Source of the DNA: Catonia carolina | Taxonomy: Eukaryota; Arthropoda; Insecta; Hemiptera; Achilidae | Direction: 5' to 3' | NCBI GenBank assembly: GCA_035578175.1 | Contig: JAQMRL010000003.1 | Coordinates: 99,679,969 to 99,743,968, forward strand | DNA length: 64,000 nt | In this document: positions 21,864 through 33,305 of the stretch, in pieces | How the letters are laid out: each line of letters begins with the position of its first letter | Position numbering within the stretch: position 1 is the stretch's first letter | The notes under the pieces: generated by a model | Told to the model about the DNA's origin: nothing | Database searches by the model: none | Seen by the model: only the letters and a program-made list of their open reading frames with translations | Translations under genes and position numbers: made by a program

Positions 21864-21990
21864 ATTTTTTTTCATAAATAATAATGCTGACGTTGAAAGG
21901 AGGTAGATAACAATGAATAGTAAAAGAATATCAGACCTGACAGGGATCGAACTCGGTAACCCAACCGACCGTCCACGGCACCAAGAAAAC
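21864..21990 (-). mobile_element. tRNA-derived SINE (S4), copy
   Basis: On the minus strand a tRNA-like head with a B box of the GAGTTCGATCCCTG type precedes a body and an A-rich tail (T-run on +). The CAGACCTGACAGGGATCGAA segment is shared in arrangement with 28763-28863 and 30438-30614. Confidence 0.6.
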
Positions 21991-24796
21991 CGTTCGAAGT
22001 ACGGGTACTTAAGCTAGTGTGACTATAAATAAGTAAAAGTAGTGTTAAATTGCTAAATTAGAACAGTTTGAAATGTAGTGCAAAAGGTTTTTTTCTTAGG
22101 AGGCTTTAACACTTCTCTCGTGCTCTACATGTAAAAATGACAAGTATATAATTGTACAAAATTTGAAGTGTAATTTTTCCAGGATTCATCACGTGCTTTC
22201 TGATGGTTACCTGAAAATCTTCGAGAGATGCATTATAAATAAAACCATTTTTTTTATATTAGCGACCCTTTTTGGGTGAAAATTCGTTAAAATATAACAA
22301 TTCCTAATGGATACAGAATTAATATAAATGAAATTAAAGTACCCAAAACCCGTAAATTTCAAAATAATTGCATCAATAAACTTGATTTTGGCCACTTGTA
22401 CTTAATGAGTAACATTTTCGGACAGAACGTAATTACCATAGTATTTATTACTAAATTCTAATCAACTACCAATGCATCATTTTTTACTGATAATCAGTTA
22501 ATAACTATTAAATATTTTCGTTCTATTCGAAATTAATAAAAAAATAATGATTTATTAATTGTATTGTTATTGTATAACGCTGACGTGTAAGTTCTTTTTT
22601 AAAGGGATAATAAATAATGTTGAAATGACTTAACAAAATTTTTTAATGGAGGTTGTATATTATATGATGGCTCAGTATTTTAGTTAATTATTCTTATCAT
22701 TCTTTTATGAAAACAAAAGAGCTTCTTTACAATTAATGGTTGCAGATCTTTTGTTAGATTTCAATCGTATGAATACAATTTTCAGTCATATGCATTGGCC
22801 AATAATATTGATACTTAAAAATTTTTGTACCTTATCAGTTATTAACAATTTTATTAGATAGTCTGGCGGTGCATTTAATATAAATTATTATGATAAATTG
22901 TTTTTTGAATTTGTAGACACTGAGTCATTGTAGTTAAAAACGCCACCCACTTCGAATTGATTGTTAAACAAATAGCTTTTGACTTGAAGAGTTTTCTTGG
23001 AATTGTAGAAGATAATTTTTTTTCTGTTTCTGTGTTCAACTTTATAAATTTTTAAAACATTTACATATAAGTACCTTTATTTATGTTTTATAATAATCTG
23101 CATTGAAATTCATTTCACATAAATTCAATTTAAAGTAAAATTTGTCGTAAACTCTTTATTCGTCGGGGAGAATCGTGTGTAAGTCTGTATTCATTCGGCG
23201 AACTGAGAAATTTTTATGTTTGTCTAACTATCGGTGAAATTTTGGTAGAATTTTTTTTTTGGTTTCTCGTATCTGTGGTGCTTTTATGTCACTGTAAAGC
23301 GTTTACCAAGTAATCATTGTATAATTTATTTTGTGTAGAATATTTCATGTACGAATATATTATTGTGTGCTAAAAAGAAACAGATATGTACAATATTTGT
23401 TTATACTAAGTAGGATTTCTTGTCAGAAATTGAGAAAATTTGATATTCGTCGTTTATGAATTGTAATATAATACCTAAAATGGAAATTTATTTATAATTT
23501 CTGAATAAATAAATGGTTATGGAATGAAATCTCGTATAAGCCTACTGACTAAATCTATAGATGTAAAAAAATACAAAATTCAATATCCTTTTTTATTGGA
23601 ATATTATTCGTTGGAAATAAACAAATCGTAAAATGTATAGATTTAAAAGTGTTTTCTACTTTACTAAATTTATCTTTTTTAACACACTTCTTTTATCTAG
23701 ATGTTATATTGTAGTAAACAAGTCTTCATTACTACGGAATTCCTGCCAGTATTTCTGAGTTACAGCTACTTTATATAAAATTAAAAAGCACATCATGGTT
23801 ATAAATCTGCAAAAAATGGGTGGAGCCGGTAATGACTTTGCATGTGAAGTAAACTGCTGTTTATTTTTTTCTCATCTTTATAAAGGGGATGTATTTCGTG
23901 TGAAATTCTTGGATTATGTTTTTAACTTCAGTGAAAACATTTAAGCCTATAAATTTTGTAAACAATTATAATCTTTTTAATATGTAACTAATTTATTCAT
24001 GTATGCGACTTAGATTATCTGAGAGGTAATTTGTACTGAAGAATTTAATGGATTTTATGTAATTAGATTTGATCTACAATGAGGGTACTTTGCAAACTAA
24101 TTACCTTGTGTAATTTACGCGGTTGTTTTAATAGTATAACTACTTATAATTTGAATCTCTTTATCCGGTATGATAATCGTTTACGGCCATTACAGATGTC
24201 AGATAATAAAAGTATAGAGAAGCTCATTTTTCCGACCATCATCTTTGTATTCTTCCGTCCATCTTTTTTACTTATTGACTTTTCGTGATACTCTTTTAAT
24301 TCCTTAATCCCGAATTATATATTTTTTGTTCGGTTCAATATGCTGATCGTTTTATTCTGATTTTTTGAATTTTTTTCTGACTTTCTGACTCGTATCTTGT
24401 AAAGTGTATTCGTTAATCTTTTGTCAACTATAGTAAAAACCATTTAACTGTAGAGTTGATATAAACAAAACGACGGACTGATGGTGGCATGATCAGAGCA
24501 GCATACGTGATCCAACCGACATCATTCCGTTGTTTTGACTTCATAAATAAGCCTACTATTGGCCTACGCTCATAGTACGCATACAACCCACTGTTTTTAC
24601 TGTTCAGTTTAATTTCTGAATTTGTTCTAAATACTACTACTCATCCTCTGCAACGTGCATGATAGGAGGCTAATTTTTAAACAATACGAAGAATTTTCTG
24701 CTTCGCTCTGGACTAAACTTATTTCTGTTTTATGGCGAATTAAGCTTAAAATTAATTAAATTGTAACGTACTTTTGTGGTCGTTTGTGGTTATAGT
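21991..24796. other. Unassigned AT-rich DNA
   Basis: About 2.8 kb without a recognisable gene, RNA or repeat. Short frames at 22207-22395 (-) and 24079-24288 (+) have no domain. Confidence 0.5.
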
Positions 24797-24911
24797 GTTT
24801 TTTTACTTTCTCTTGCCTATATGAATATACTATAGGAAGGAAAGTATTGTTTTCATGTCGATTTTTTGAAATTACGTTTTCAGACCCCGAAAAACGTATT
24901 TTTAGCGATTG

Positions 24912-24954
<43 letters not shown>

Positions 24955-25345
24955 CGTGTGTGAACAGAATATCTCGAGAACGGAACATCGTACGAACTTA
25001 AAACGTGAGTTAGATCTTACGGTAGTTAGTACGATCTAACGGTAGTTAGACTACTACCGGACCCGACCAGAACATTTTCATCAAAATCGGTCAACCGGAG
25101 TTTATTAATGTCGTTTTTCACTTTTTGCGATTTTCTCAAAAACGGCTCCTAAGATTTTTTTAAAAATCGGCTTATTTACCAAATATGTTATGCTCTACTA
25201 GATAAGGTGAGCGCCATGTCTGCTGAAATTCTTGGAAAGGCTGTTTATCGTACAAAAATTGTTTTTTTTTAAGATTGCGGCTTTAATATGCATTTAAGAG
25301 CAACAATGTAGCCTACGTTATGAACGTTGTAGAGAATTTAAAATA
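24797..25345 (+). mobile_element. MITE-C, proximal arm
   Basis: Runs from TTTTTTACTTTCTCTTGCC to the AGAGAATTTAAA block, then stops before the distal part. Near 25012-25062 a CGGTAGTTAG-containing stretch is duplicated, an internal slippage event. Confidence 0.8.
24911..24962. repeat. (GT)n/(GC)n microsatellite within MITE-C
   Basis: GT tract with GCGCGCG and GTATGT interruptions, in the standard position of the family. Confidence 0.95.
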
Positions 25346-26517
25346 TTAAATATAAAATTAGGCCTTACTATATATTAAAATAAAATTTTTTTCTGACAAA
25401 AGTTTAGGGTATTCCTATTATAGTATAGTATATAGTATTAGGGTAGTCCTATGTGCGGTATCAACTAATTTTACAGAATATGGCTGAATTTGTAGTGAAA
25501 CATAATATTATGAAACGAAAACCTTTGATAACTGGTGAAGAAGAGGTACCGTACCGATAATGAGAAATATTTTTGTATCGTTAAGAAATGGAAATCCGAA
25601 CGATAGTGAGTTCTTACGTGTTTTTAGAAACTTTTGATGTAATAAGGCGGACGGAATTATCTTCAATATACTGGTCACTTTCTGGCTAAAAATTTTTTCT
25701 GGCAAGTAATTAACAATTAGAACAATAAACTAAGTATTGATATAAAAATAAGATGATGGTTTTTATCGAATTGCAAGATTTAAATGAATTTTACAAGATA
25801 TCATAAAATGTGTTCAAGTTTTGTACAAACTGGATGAAGTCTTACATAATCTTTTCCCAAATCATCGTTATAAAATCGTTTCTTATAATGTGCAGATTCA
25901 CTCTTGTTTGCCGTTCAGTGTATTTGAGTTTTTTTTATGAAACTGATAAAGTACCTAAATGATAGTAACTGTGTTCTATCATTACCGGTATAATGCAACT
26001 TTGGAAAACAAATTTAGAAAAAACTCCTGATCGTACTTTTACAAAAATAATTTACACATTATTTAGTCTATATAAAATTATATGGTTTGTAATTTATTTG
26101 TTGTTGGTATCTTATATATTTTAAGAAAGATCTATCGTAAAATACGGTAACAAGGCTTTTTTCATAATGATAAATGATCTTTATTGTAATTAACTCTAGA
26201 AAGTTGACTTTATTTCCATATATACTTTCTACATAATAGATTTTTAAGATAAATACTCTCCAGATAGTTATTCTTGGACCAATTACAAAATTTGAAAAAT
26301 TTATTTTAACAATACTAGGAAACGTTATTCTTAAGCTTCAGTTTCAGCTGTGTCAACTTGATGAATAATATTACACTGGTTAATGAATTCAAGTTCGAAA
26401 ATGATAAATTAGTCTCGTTTATATTTTCTTTTCTTCAGACCATTTTAACATTCTTAAAAATATCCTATAATATGTAATAACGAATTAACTGTATTAATAA
26501 ATTCAAATTTATAAACG
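25346..26517. other. Unassigned AT-rich DNA
   Basis: A 65-codon minus frame at 25508-25705 resembles nothing known. A direct TATAGTAT-type repetition occurs near 25420-25450. The rest is unassigned. Confidence 0.5.
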
Positions 26518-27330
26518 GGGTTTATTGATGACAATTTTTTAAATTGTCATTTATTATTTTGTTTTGTCCGTCCGTCACCCCCAGATATCAGAAATTACTA
26601 GAGATAACAACAAACGGTTTTCGGATTCATAATCCACACAAAACGTTAGTGGGCCTATATTGGGTTTGAAGTTTTGGTTTCGACCGAAAGTGGCCCAAAT
26701 CCGGAAGTAAAAATAACAAAGTCAGAAACTATTAGAGATAGCAAAAAAATCGTAATCTACATAAAAAGTTAGTGGGCTTGAATAAAGTTTGAAGTTCTGG
26801 TGTTGACCGGAAGTGGCCCAAAATCGGAAGTCAAAATATCAAAGTCGGAATTTGGAAACAAAAATAGTTTCATTCGATTCCTTTTAAAAAGTAGATACAG
26901 AAATCATTGAGTTTGTAGTTCTGGTTTTGACAAGAACGAAAGTCAGAAACTACAAGAGATAGCAACAAATGCTTTTCGGATTCGTAATTTACACAAAAAG
27001 TTAGTGGGCCTGTATTGAGTTTGAAGTTTTGGTTTCGACCGGAAGTCAAATAATTTAAACGGAATTTGGAAACAAAACTAGTGTCATTTAATTCCTCTTA
27101 AAGCGTAGATAAAGAAATCATTGGGCTTGAAGTTCCGGTTTTGATCGGAAGTTGCCCGACACTGGGAGTTAAGAAATCAAAGTCGGAATTTGGAAACAAA
27201 ATAGTGTCATTTGATTTCTCTAAAAGAGTAGATACAGAAATCATTTATGGTTTTTCCATAAGTCAAAGTTAAGCCTTTTTTAAAATTGCCTCTACCCATG
27301 AGACGCGTCGTCTCATGCAAGGGATTTATC
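26518..27330 (+). repeat. Family F repeat, long copy with tandem core
   Basis: Opens with the palindrome TGACAATTT-TTT-AAATTGTCA, then GTCCGTCCGTCAC. The core holds three copies of an A unit (AGAAACTA...AGAGATA...; near 26587, 26726 and 26941; ending GACCGGAAGT) and three of a B unit (AAAGTCGGAATTTGGAAAC...; near 26838, 27060 and 27180). It closes with AAATTGCC and the hairpin ATGAGACGCGTCGTCTCAT at 27298-27316. The copy at 32510-32860 has the same ends with one A and one B unit. No protein is encoded. Terminal hairpins suggest a mobile element of unknown type. Confidence 0.75.
27298..27316. repeat. Hairpin ATGAGACG-CGT-CGTCTCAT
   Basis: Perfect 8-bp stem with a 3-base loop, identical at 32828-32846. 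It marks the end of family F. Confidence 0.9.
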
Positions 27331-27369
27331 TTTTTATTTTGTTATACGAGTAGTACTGTTTTTGATGAG

Positions 27370-28068
27370 ATCATGAGAAAGGATTACTTCATGAAAATTA
27401 ATAAGAACAGAGCGAAAGTGTTGTGCAGCAGCAAGAGTGGTTTAGATGAGATGGGAAATTTAAAAGTAGGCAACGAAAACGTACAGGAAGTTAGGGAATT
27501 CTGCTATCTAGGGAGTAAAATAACACTGGATGGTCGAAACATAATTGGTATCAAAAGTAGAACTGCTCAAGCTAGAAAAGCCTTTGAAATGAAAAAAAGC
27601 TTATTGACTACAAACATTGATTTACAGATTAGGAAAACTTCTTAAAACACTATGTTTGGAATGTAGCATTATGCGGGAGTGAAACATGGGTGATAGGGGC
27701 TGTAGAAAGGAAGAGGATAGAAGCTTTTGAAATGTCGTGTTATAGGAAAATGTTAAAGATTAGGTGGGTGAACAAGATAAGTAATTTAGAGGTTCTTGGG
27801 CGAGTGGATGAAAAAAGAAGTATATGGAAGGATCTTACCAGAAGAAGGGACAGGCTAGTGGGGCATATCTTAAGACATCCAGGTATTGGTTTATCAATTA
27901 TGGTGGGTAATATTGAGGGAGTGAATTGTAGGGGGAGGCAAGGTAAGAGTTTGTAAAGCAAATAACAAATGATGTAGGGTGTTACACTATGTAGATAATA
28001 TTAAAAGACTTGCGCATGATAGTGGAGAACTGCATCAAACCAGTCGAGAGACTGATGACAAAAAAGTA
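27370..28068 (+). pseudogene. Non-LTR retrotransposon, 3' part of the reverse-transcriptase ORF and tail
   Basis: The frame after about 27370 encodes the region downstream of the RT core: NRAKVLCSS (the KTK-MV segment), VREFCYLGSKITLDGR, IKSRTAQARKAFEMKKSLLT, then after a frameshift near 27645 RKRIEAFEMSCYRKMLKIRW, NLEVLGRVDEKRSIW, and RRRDRLVGHILRHPG ending in a GRRGRG-like stretch with a stop at 27954-27956. These are the landmarks of the arthropod 'endonuclease-reverse transcriptase' LINEs. The endonuclease domain and catalytic YADD motif are missing. The 3' UTR ends TGCATCAAACCAGTC-GAGA-GACTGATGAC plus an A-run at 28031-28068. This is a 5'-truncated dead copy; clade not assigned. Confidence 0.88.
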
Positions 28069-28762
28069 CTGTTTTAAAACGATATTCTTAACTCGGTAAA
28101 TTAATGTGACTTGTTTACAGTTCTGTAATAATTCCTATTTACAATATTTAAATTCTGTAACTAATGAAGTATTTATTTATGAAAAACTATTACTATGTTA
28201 GTAACTTATAATATATTACAGAAATAAATAACTTGTACTAGTATCGTACTTAATAATCTAAGAAAAAAATTAAATTGTAGAAGCCTTCCGGACAAGACAA
28301 CTTTTTCATTTGATTTTATGTAGACCTACTACATTAATTTATGTAAATTAACATGTTTGTATAACTTATGCAAATAATTATCACATTTATGTCTAATATT
28401 TTAGCGTAGCCTTAGGGTATTAGTAACGTTGCTTGTTTAATTCCTGGGCTTATAAAAAAAACGATTTACCTAATTTCAGTTAATAAATAGTGGTAATTTA
28501 TTTTTTAATGGTAAAATTGATGTTTATTTGTGTAATAAAACATGATAACAAATTGATGTATTATTTGAAATTGCTTAACATTTTGTATGCAATATAAAAC
28601 TGTTTTGTATCTTTAATAAAAATATCAAAACTACGATTTTAAGTAACTCAGTAACTATCAGATACAGGTAACGTAAACTAAACTTAAATATTCCAAGTCA
28701 ACTATGTTATAAACGGGGTTTTCTGTTATCTGTGCAAAATTAATTAAAAATAAATATTTAGA
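28069..28762. other. Unassigned AT-rich DNA
   Basis: Nothing recognised. Confidence 0.5.
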
Positions 28763-28863
28763 ATTTTTTTTACGTCCGACAGGGCTAATGTAGACGGTGA
28801 CGGGTGAACTTGCAACCTGAACAGGAATCGAACCTCGGACCCCTGGTACCGTATACATCACGA
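28763..28863 (-). mobile_element. S4 SINE copy
   Basis: Minus strand: a head containing CCGAGGTTCGATTCCTGTTC (a good B box), a short body CACCGTCTACATTAGCC, and a tail read as a T-run TTTTTTTACGTC on +. It is shorter than 30438-30614. The A-box region is poorly kept. Confidence 0.7.
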
Positions 28864-28971
28864 AATAGAATACTTCACATGTTAATCAATTTTTAGGCTT
28901 ATGTCTCTTCTTCAGATGCTTAAGTAGACTGTTTTGTGCTTATAGTATTATATAAGTTGGTTCTTTTGCAT

Positions 28972-29035
28972 AACCTAACCCGGGACCCTTAGTATAGAAA
29001 CCAGTTACACTGATCACTACTCCAAAGGGCCAAAC
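28972..29035 (-). mobile_element. S4 SINE head fragment
   Basis: The minus strand carries a tRNA-like segment with an A-box-like GGAGTAGTGATCAGTG and a B-box-like CCCGGGTTAGG. Only the head remains. Confidence 0.5.
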
Positions 29036-30437
29036 AGTTTCCAAAAAAATCTCAAAACACCGTTCTGCGCGTACTTAGTTAGATGGTAGAAACTTGCTAT
29101 TAAAACTTAAGTAACATTGGTTTGGTATGCGACTTGATAAGATGTCATTTGATAAGTTACTTAGCCTATCACTTATAACTTGATAAGTGATGACAGCCTA
29201 GAACACCACTTAGTTGAAATTAATTATTTAAATTTTCACCAATAGTTAAGTTAATTATAATAGGCTACTACGCAAAATTTAAAGTAAAACGGTTACCAAA
29301 ATACAACAATCAGTATAAATTAAAAACGGCATTGTTTTCTCAGGTGTACTATTCCCAGGCAATGTAGTAAAATACATTGGTGTACGCATGCGCAACTTTT
29401 TTATCATTTGCTCAACTTATTACAGTACAATATTTAGCGAAGGTTTTTGTGTAACTTATTTAATTTATAATCAAACGTAAAAGTAACTTTTTTTATATTG
29501 AAACTGATATGTAGTTAAATGCATTTTGTATTCCTAAATTTTCCTAAAGAAAACTTTCAACTATTTTTAATAATTAAATACGTTCGAACTAACGTACCGT
29601 TGGATTTTAATTTTAACTTGAATGATTTAAGTTAAGTTTGTTTAAGTTTATGTTAAGTAATAAAAGTAAATTAAGAATACATCATCGGTGCTAAGTTCGT
29701 TAATCGATTCATAAATTTTAGTTTGAAATGTTATGTTGTAACGTTTTTAGATTCTAAAAATATAATGTGTTGATTTGCAAAGCGAATTGAAAATAAACAT
29801 TTGTCTAAATATTTTCTATTTTAACATCTTGCAGAGCAAGTTGCTAATTGAATGAGGTTATGTTTATAAATAGCAAACTAGTAAAATCAGTAAATAATTT
29901 ACGAACAAAAAAATAGGAATTTCTTTTATAACAGTAAACAGTTATTAAGCGTTTTAACATTAAACAGCATCCTGTCTACTTTTTGCAGCCCTGTTGCTAC
30001 TTGCGTTTTTGCTTTTCTATTTTAAACCCGGTTTTAACTCTTTAAGACTTTTTATTTATAAATTTTTCTCTATCTTTAGTATTTTTATAAATGTAAAGAC
30101 AAGTGAATCTTAAATTTTACCATTTTTTTACACTTCTTGTGTGTTATACAATAAATAGCAAATCAATACTTAGTATTTCCGTTTTTTGATTATTGAAGAT
30201 TTATTCGCCACTGTCAAAATGAAATTGAATAATTCCAGTCAAATTGTTGGAAGATGATTTTTGATAGATTTGTTAAGGTATTACAGCAAATGTATAGACC
30301 GGATGTATTTTCTTCATACATTTTTATTTACAAATAATTAATACTAAATGAGTGAATACAAGAGGAATTGGAGGAATCATATTCAACGGGTGCTCCTAGA
30401 AAAAATCCCATTTAAACCCTACAGAATTTAGGGGAAT
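29036..30437. other. Unassigned AT-rich DNA
   Basis: No gene or family match. Small dyads such as TTACTTAGCC...AAGTTATAAG around 29130-29190 look incidental. Confidence 0.5.
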
Positions 30438-30614
30438 ATTTTTTTTTTACGTCTGACTGTTTTGCAACTGCTGCTAATGCAGACGGTGAGAAGGATGAAA
30501 AGATGAATGAAAAGATACATGAAAAGATGAGTGATGAAAAAATGCCAGACCTGATTGTAAATCTAACCCGGGACCCCGGTGTAGATGCCAGTTGCGCTAA
30601 CCACGTGGTCTTCT
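30438..30614 (-). mobile_element. S4 SINE, longest copy
   Basis: Minus strand: A box within CACGTGGTTAGCGCAACTGG, B box CCCGGGTTAGATTT, a body with repeated CATCTTTTCATT-type units, then CACCGTCTGCATTAGCAGCA and GTCAGACGTAAAAAAAAA as an A tail. This gives the family layout: tRNA-like head, short GATGAAAA-type repeat, A tail. Confidence 0.75.
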
Positions 30615-30720
30615 AGCAGCCCGCTCATGGGGTCGCTTGGTAGAGTCCTGAAAGGCTCCTCGAATCACCACGGCTTTCCAAATTCTGGGTTTAGGGAAAT
30701 AGGGAAATGATTAGGTTATT
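30615..30720 (+). mobile_element. Possible S3-type SINE fragment
   Basis: GCCCGCTCATGGGGTCGCTTGGTAGAGTCC is arranged like the head of the S3 SINE at 36298 (GCCAGCCC...CAGCTGGTAGAAAG). No tail or target duplication is visible. Confidence 0.35.
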
Positions 30721-30794
30721 TTGAATGCGATGTGAGAATCTCTTTTCTAATCGTTGTAGATCGTTACAGATCTGTTTATACGCACATTATGACC

Positions 30795-30910
30795 CCAACA
30801 GACGGTAAAGGGTGGCAAGTCAAAATGAGTGTTAAAGAAATGCCGTACCTGATCTCCAACCCGGGACTGACATAAGAAGCCAGTTGTTCTGACCACTATA
30901 CCGACCAATC
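30795..30910 (-). mobile_element. S4 SINE copy
   Basis: The minus strand shows GGTATAGTGGTCAGAACAAC (A-box region), CCCGGGTTGGAGATCAGG in place of the B box, and the CACTCATTTTGACTT body. The CAGACGGT motif of the family lies at its 3' side. Confidence 0.65.
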
Positions 30911-31051
30911 GTTTTGCTTGTATTAAAATGTCTATCATTGGTTTTAGGGAATTGTACAGTGTTGACAACCACCCAATTTGTTCGCTTCTTTTCGCTGGTA
31001 ATTTTCATGAATTTTTTTTTTTTTGGCTTATGTTTGAACAGAATCATCCAC

Positions 31052-31301
31052 TATGCCCCAACGAACTAAAGACTGCAAATGAGATCTAGCCTATAACAGC
31101 CAAGGTCTGGTGTGAGGTTGCCCCTTCGCTAAGTCACACTCTGTTCCACCGAACTCTAGCTGACTTTGTTAGGCGGTCATCCACAGCGGGACCACAACGT
31201 GACAACGCAGGATACGATTAACGAAAGTCAATTGGCTTTGTGCTGTGATCTAGGTCCATATGCTTCGCCTTCATCTGCAGTCTCCAGTTCGTTAAGGTAT
31301 A
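31052..31301 (-). mobile_element. MITE-A copy 3 (uninterrupted)
   Basis: 250 bp, inverted relative to copies 1 and 2. Ends are TATGCCCCAACGAACT and AGTTCGTTAAGGTATA. It contains the empty Harbinger site (read on minus: GATGACCGCCTAACAAAG). Non-coding. Confidence 0.92.
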
Positions 31302-32509
31302 ATGTTATTTTTCGTATAATTGTCAGCTAGGTACAATTATACCGTGTAAAGCCGCTTAACTACCAGTTGTTGCTTTACAACTCATAGTGCCTTTCTATTA
31401 GCTGACTGACTCGGTTCGAAAGCCAAGGTATTTTAGACCAAGTTAAAATACCTTAAAAATAAATTTTTAAAGAAACATTTCTGAGATTTTTGTATTAAAA
31501 CTTTTGGTCGTCGTTTTGTTTAACACCAGTTTCAAATATTATGTTTAAAAACTACATTAAAATTGTTTTGTTCTCGTTATAACTGTGTAATAGAATATTT
31601 AAAAAATATATTTTATTTTAAATTTTATGTGGGTTAACTATGAATTATATTCCCGAACTTCGCGTAAAATTTATTGAACGTTTGGTTTGCTGTACCATTT
31701 ATTTTTACACCAAAGTAACAAAAGAGAAAAAAATTATTGGTGTCTTAAATTTACCCTTCAATACAATAAGAAGATTAATTATTCTACAACAAGCGTGATT
31801 TTATAGGAAATATTTTTATTAGCTTAATTAAATGATTGATATTAAATTTACACTGATCGTGTAATGTGATAGTTATTAAAGAGTTAAATTGAACCCTCAT
31901 CTTTTATAAGCTACTAGTGGCAGCTGTACCCAATCATCTAATAATACCATAAATTTTCGATATTCAACTCTACGTAGCTGGGATACCGTATATAATAAGG
32001 TTCAATTGATCCAATTAAAGTTATTGTTTTAAACATGGGCGCTATGTACTGCTTTGCTTCCCACATTTTAGCCTAGAATTGTTTTATAATTTTGCTCTAT
32101 ATACGTTTTAGTTATTTGTAACAGGCAATAACCGACAGCCTATTGGTGTTTAAGCCTAATTGTTGTATACTTTTTTATGATAACAAATTGTTTCAGATTG
32201 ATTTAGCATAATTTATTATACGTAGTTTAGTATTTTTAATTCAGTACTCCTTTATAAGTAGTCTAATAAAACGAATGAGCTATTAATAAAGGTTTGTTTC
32301 AAATACTGTAGCCTAATAGATTAATAAAAACACTGATTTGTTTTTATTAAAAGCTCTTATGTTTGGTATTATTTAAATAATTATACGCCCTCTTTTATAT
32401 TAAGTGTCTGTTCTTTTTCTTGAGAAGGAACTATAATCATGAGAATTATTAGCTGTTAACTTTTTATTCTGTCATATTTTTGTATTGATTCAGTCGTGTT
32501 TACTGATTT
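31302..32509. other. Unassigned AT-rich DNA
   Basis: Nothing recognised on either strand. Confidence 0.5.
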
Positions 32510-32860
32510 TTTTTGTGGCAGTTTTTAAAATTGTCATCATCATTTTCCTTTGTCCGTCCGCACGTCACACCCAGATATCTGAAACTACAAAAGATAACAA
32601 CAAGCGGTTTTAAGATTCGTAATCTACACAAAATGTTGTGGAACTAAATTGGGTTTGACGTTCCGGTTTTGAATGGAAGTGGCCCAAAACCGGAAGCCAA
32701 GAAATCAAAGTCGGTGTTTAGAAACAAAAATAGTATAATTCGATTCCTTTTAAAGAGTAGATTATAAAAATCACTTATGGTTTTGCTACAAGTCAAAGGT
32801 AAGCCTTTCTAAGAAATTGCCACCAGCCATGAGACGCGTCGTCTCATAAAAGGGATTTTT
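32510..32860 (+). repeat. Family F repeat, short copy
   Basis: Same ends as 26518-27330: GGCAGTTTTTAAAATTGTCA, GTCCGTCCGCACGTCAC, one A unit, one B unit, then AAATTGCCACCAGCC and the hairpin at 32828-32846. The difference in unit number between copies shows tandem expansion or contraction. Confidence 0.75.
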
Positions 32861-32901
32861 TTTACTCTTTATTATGTTGATAGATTTTATCAAATTACAT
32901 A

Positions 32902-33305
32902 TACGAGTTGTGGCTAATAAATAACGAGCTGACGTTGTAAAAAAATTTATTTTAATTTTATACATAATCACTTATTGTCACCTTCAGTATACAGTCCTTC
33001 TCTATCCCTACAACGCTTCATGCGAATTTTCCAAAGTTAGAAACTGTGCTGGAAGTCATCTTCTGTCAGCTCCTTCAGGATACGTGCCGTTTTCTCTTTT
33101 ACAGCTACCACAGACTCAAATCTTGTCCTTTTTAATCCAGATTTCACCGTAGGGAACAGGTAAAGATCACATGGTGCAAGATCTGGTGTATAAGGTGGGT
33201 GTTATAACACTGAGATGCTATACTTGGCTAGGAACCTCGTGACAGATAACGCGGAATGAGCTAGCTCATTGTCCTGCTGGAGAACCCGTGTATGGAAAAT
33301 GTGTA
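32902..33305 (-). pseudogene. mariner transposase, C-terminal remnant with one terminal repeat
   Basis: The minus strand encodes QQDNELAHSALSVTRFLAKY, then after an in-frame stop HPPYTPDLAPCDLYLFP, which holds the third catalytic Asp of the mariner D,D34D triad, then LKRTRFESVVAVKEKTARIL, ELTEDDFQHSF, a second stop, WKIRMKRCRDREG and the stop at 32968-32970. The HDNAPAH-like block keeps the second Asp. The N-terminal HTH and first Asp are absent. TACGAGTTGTGGCTAATAAA at 32902-32921 fits a mariner terminal repeat next to TA. At least two stops: dead. Confidence 0.88.

Noticed and set aside
26577..27250. CRISPR-like array
   Set aside because: Units are over 100 bp, diverged, without regular spacers, and lie in a eukaryotic transposon-rich context; it is a tandem-core dispersed repeat.
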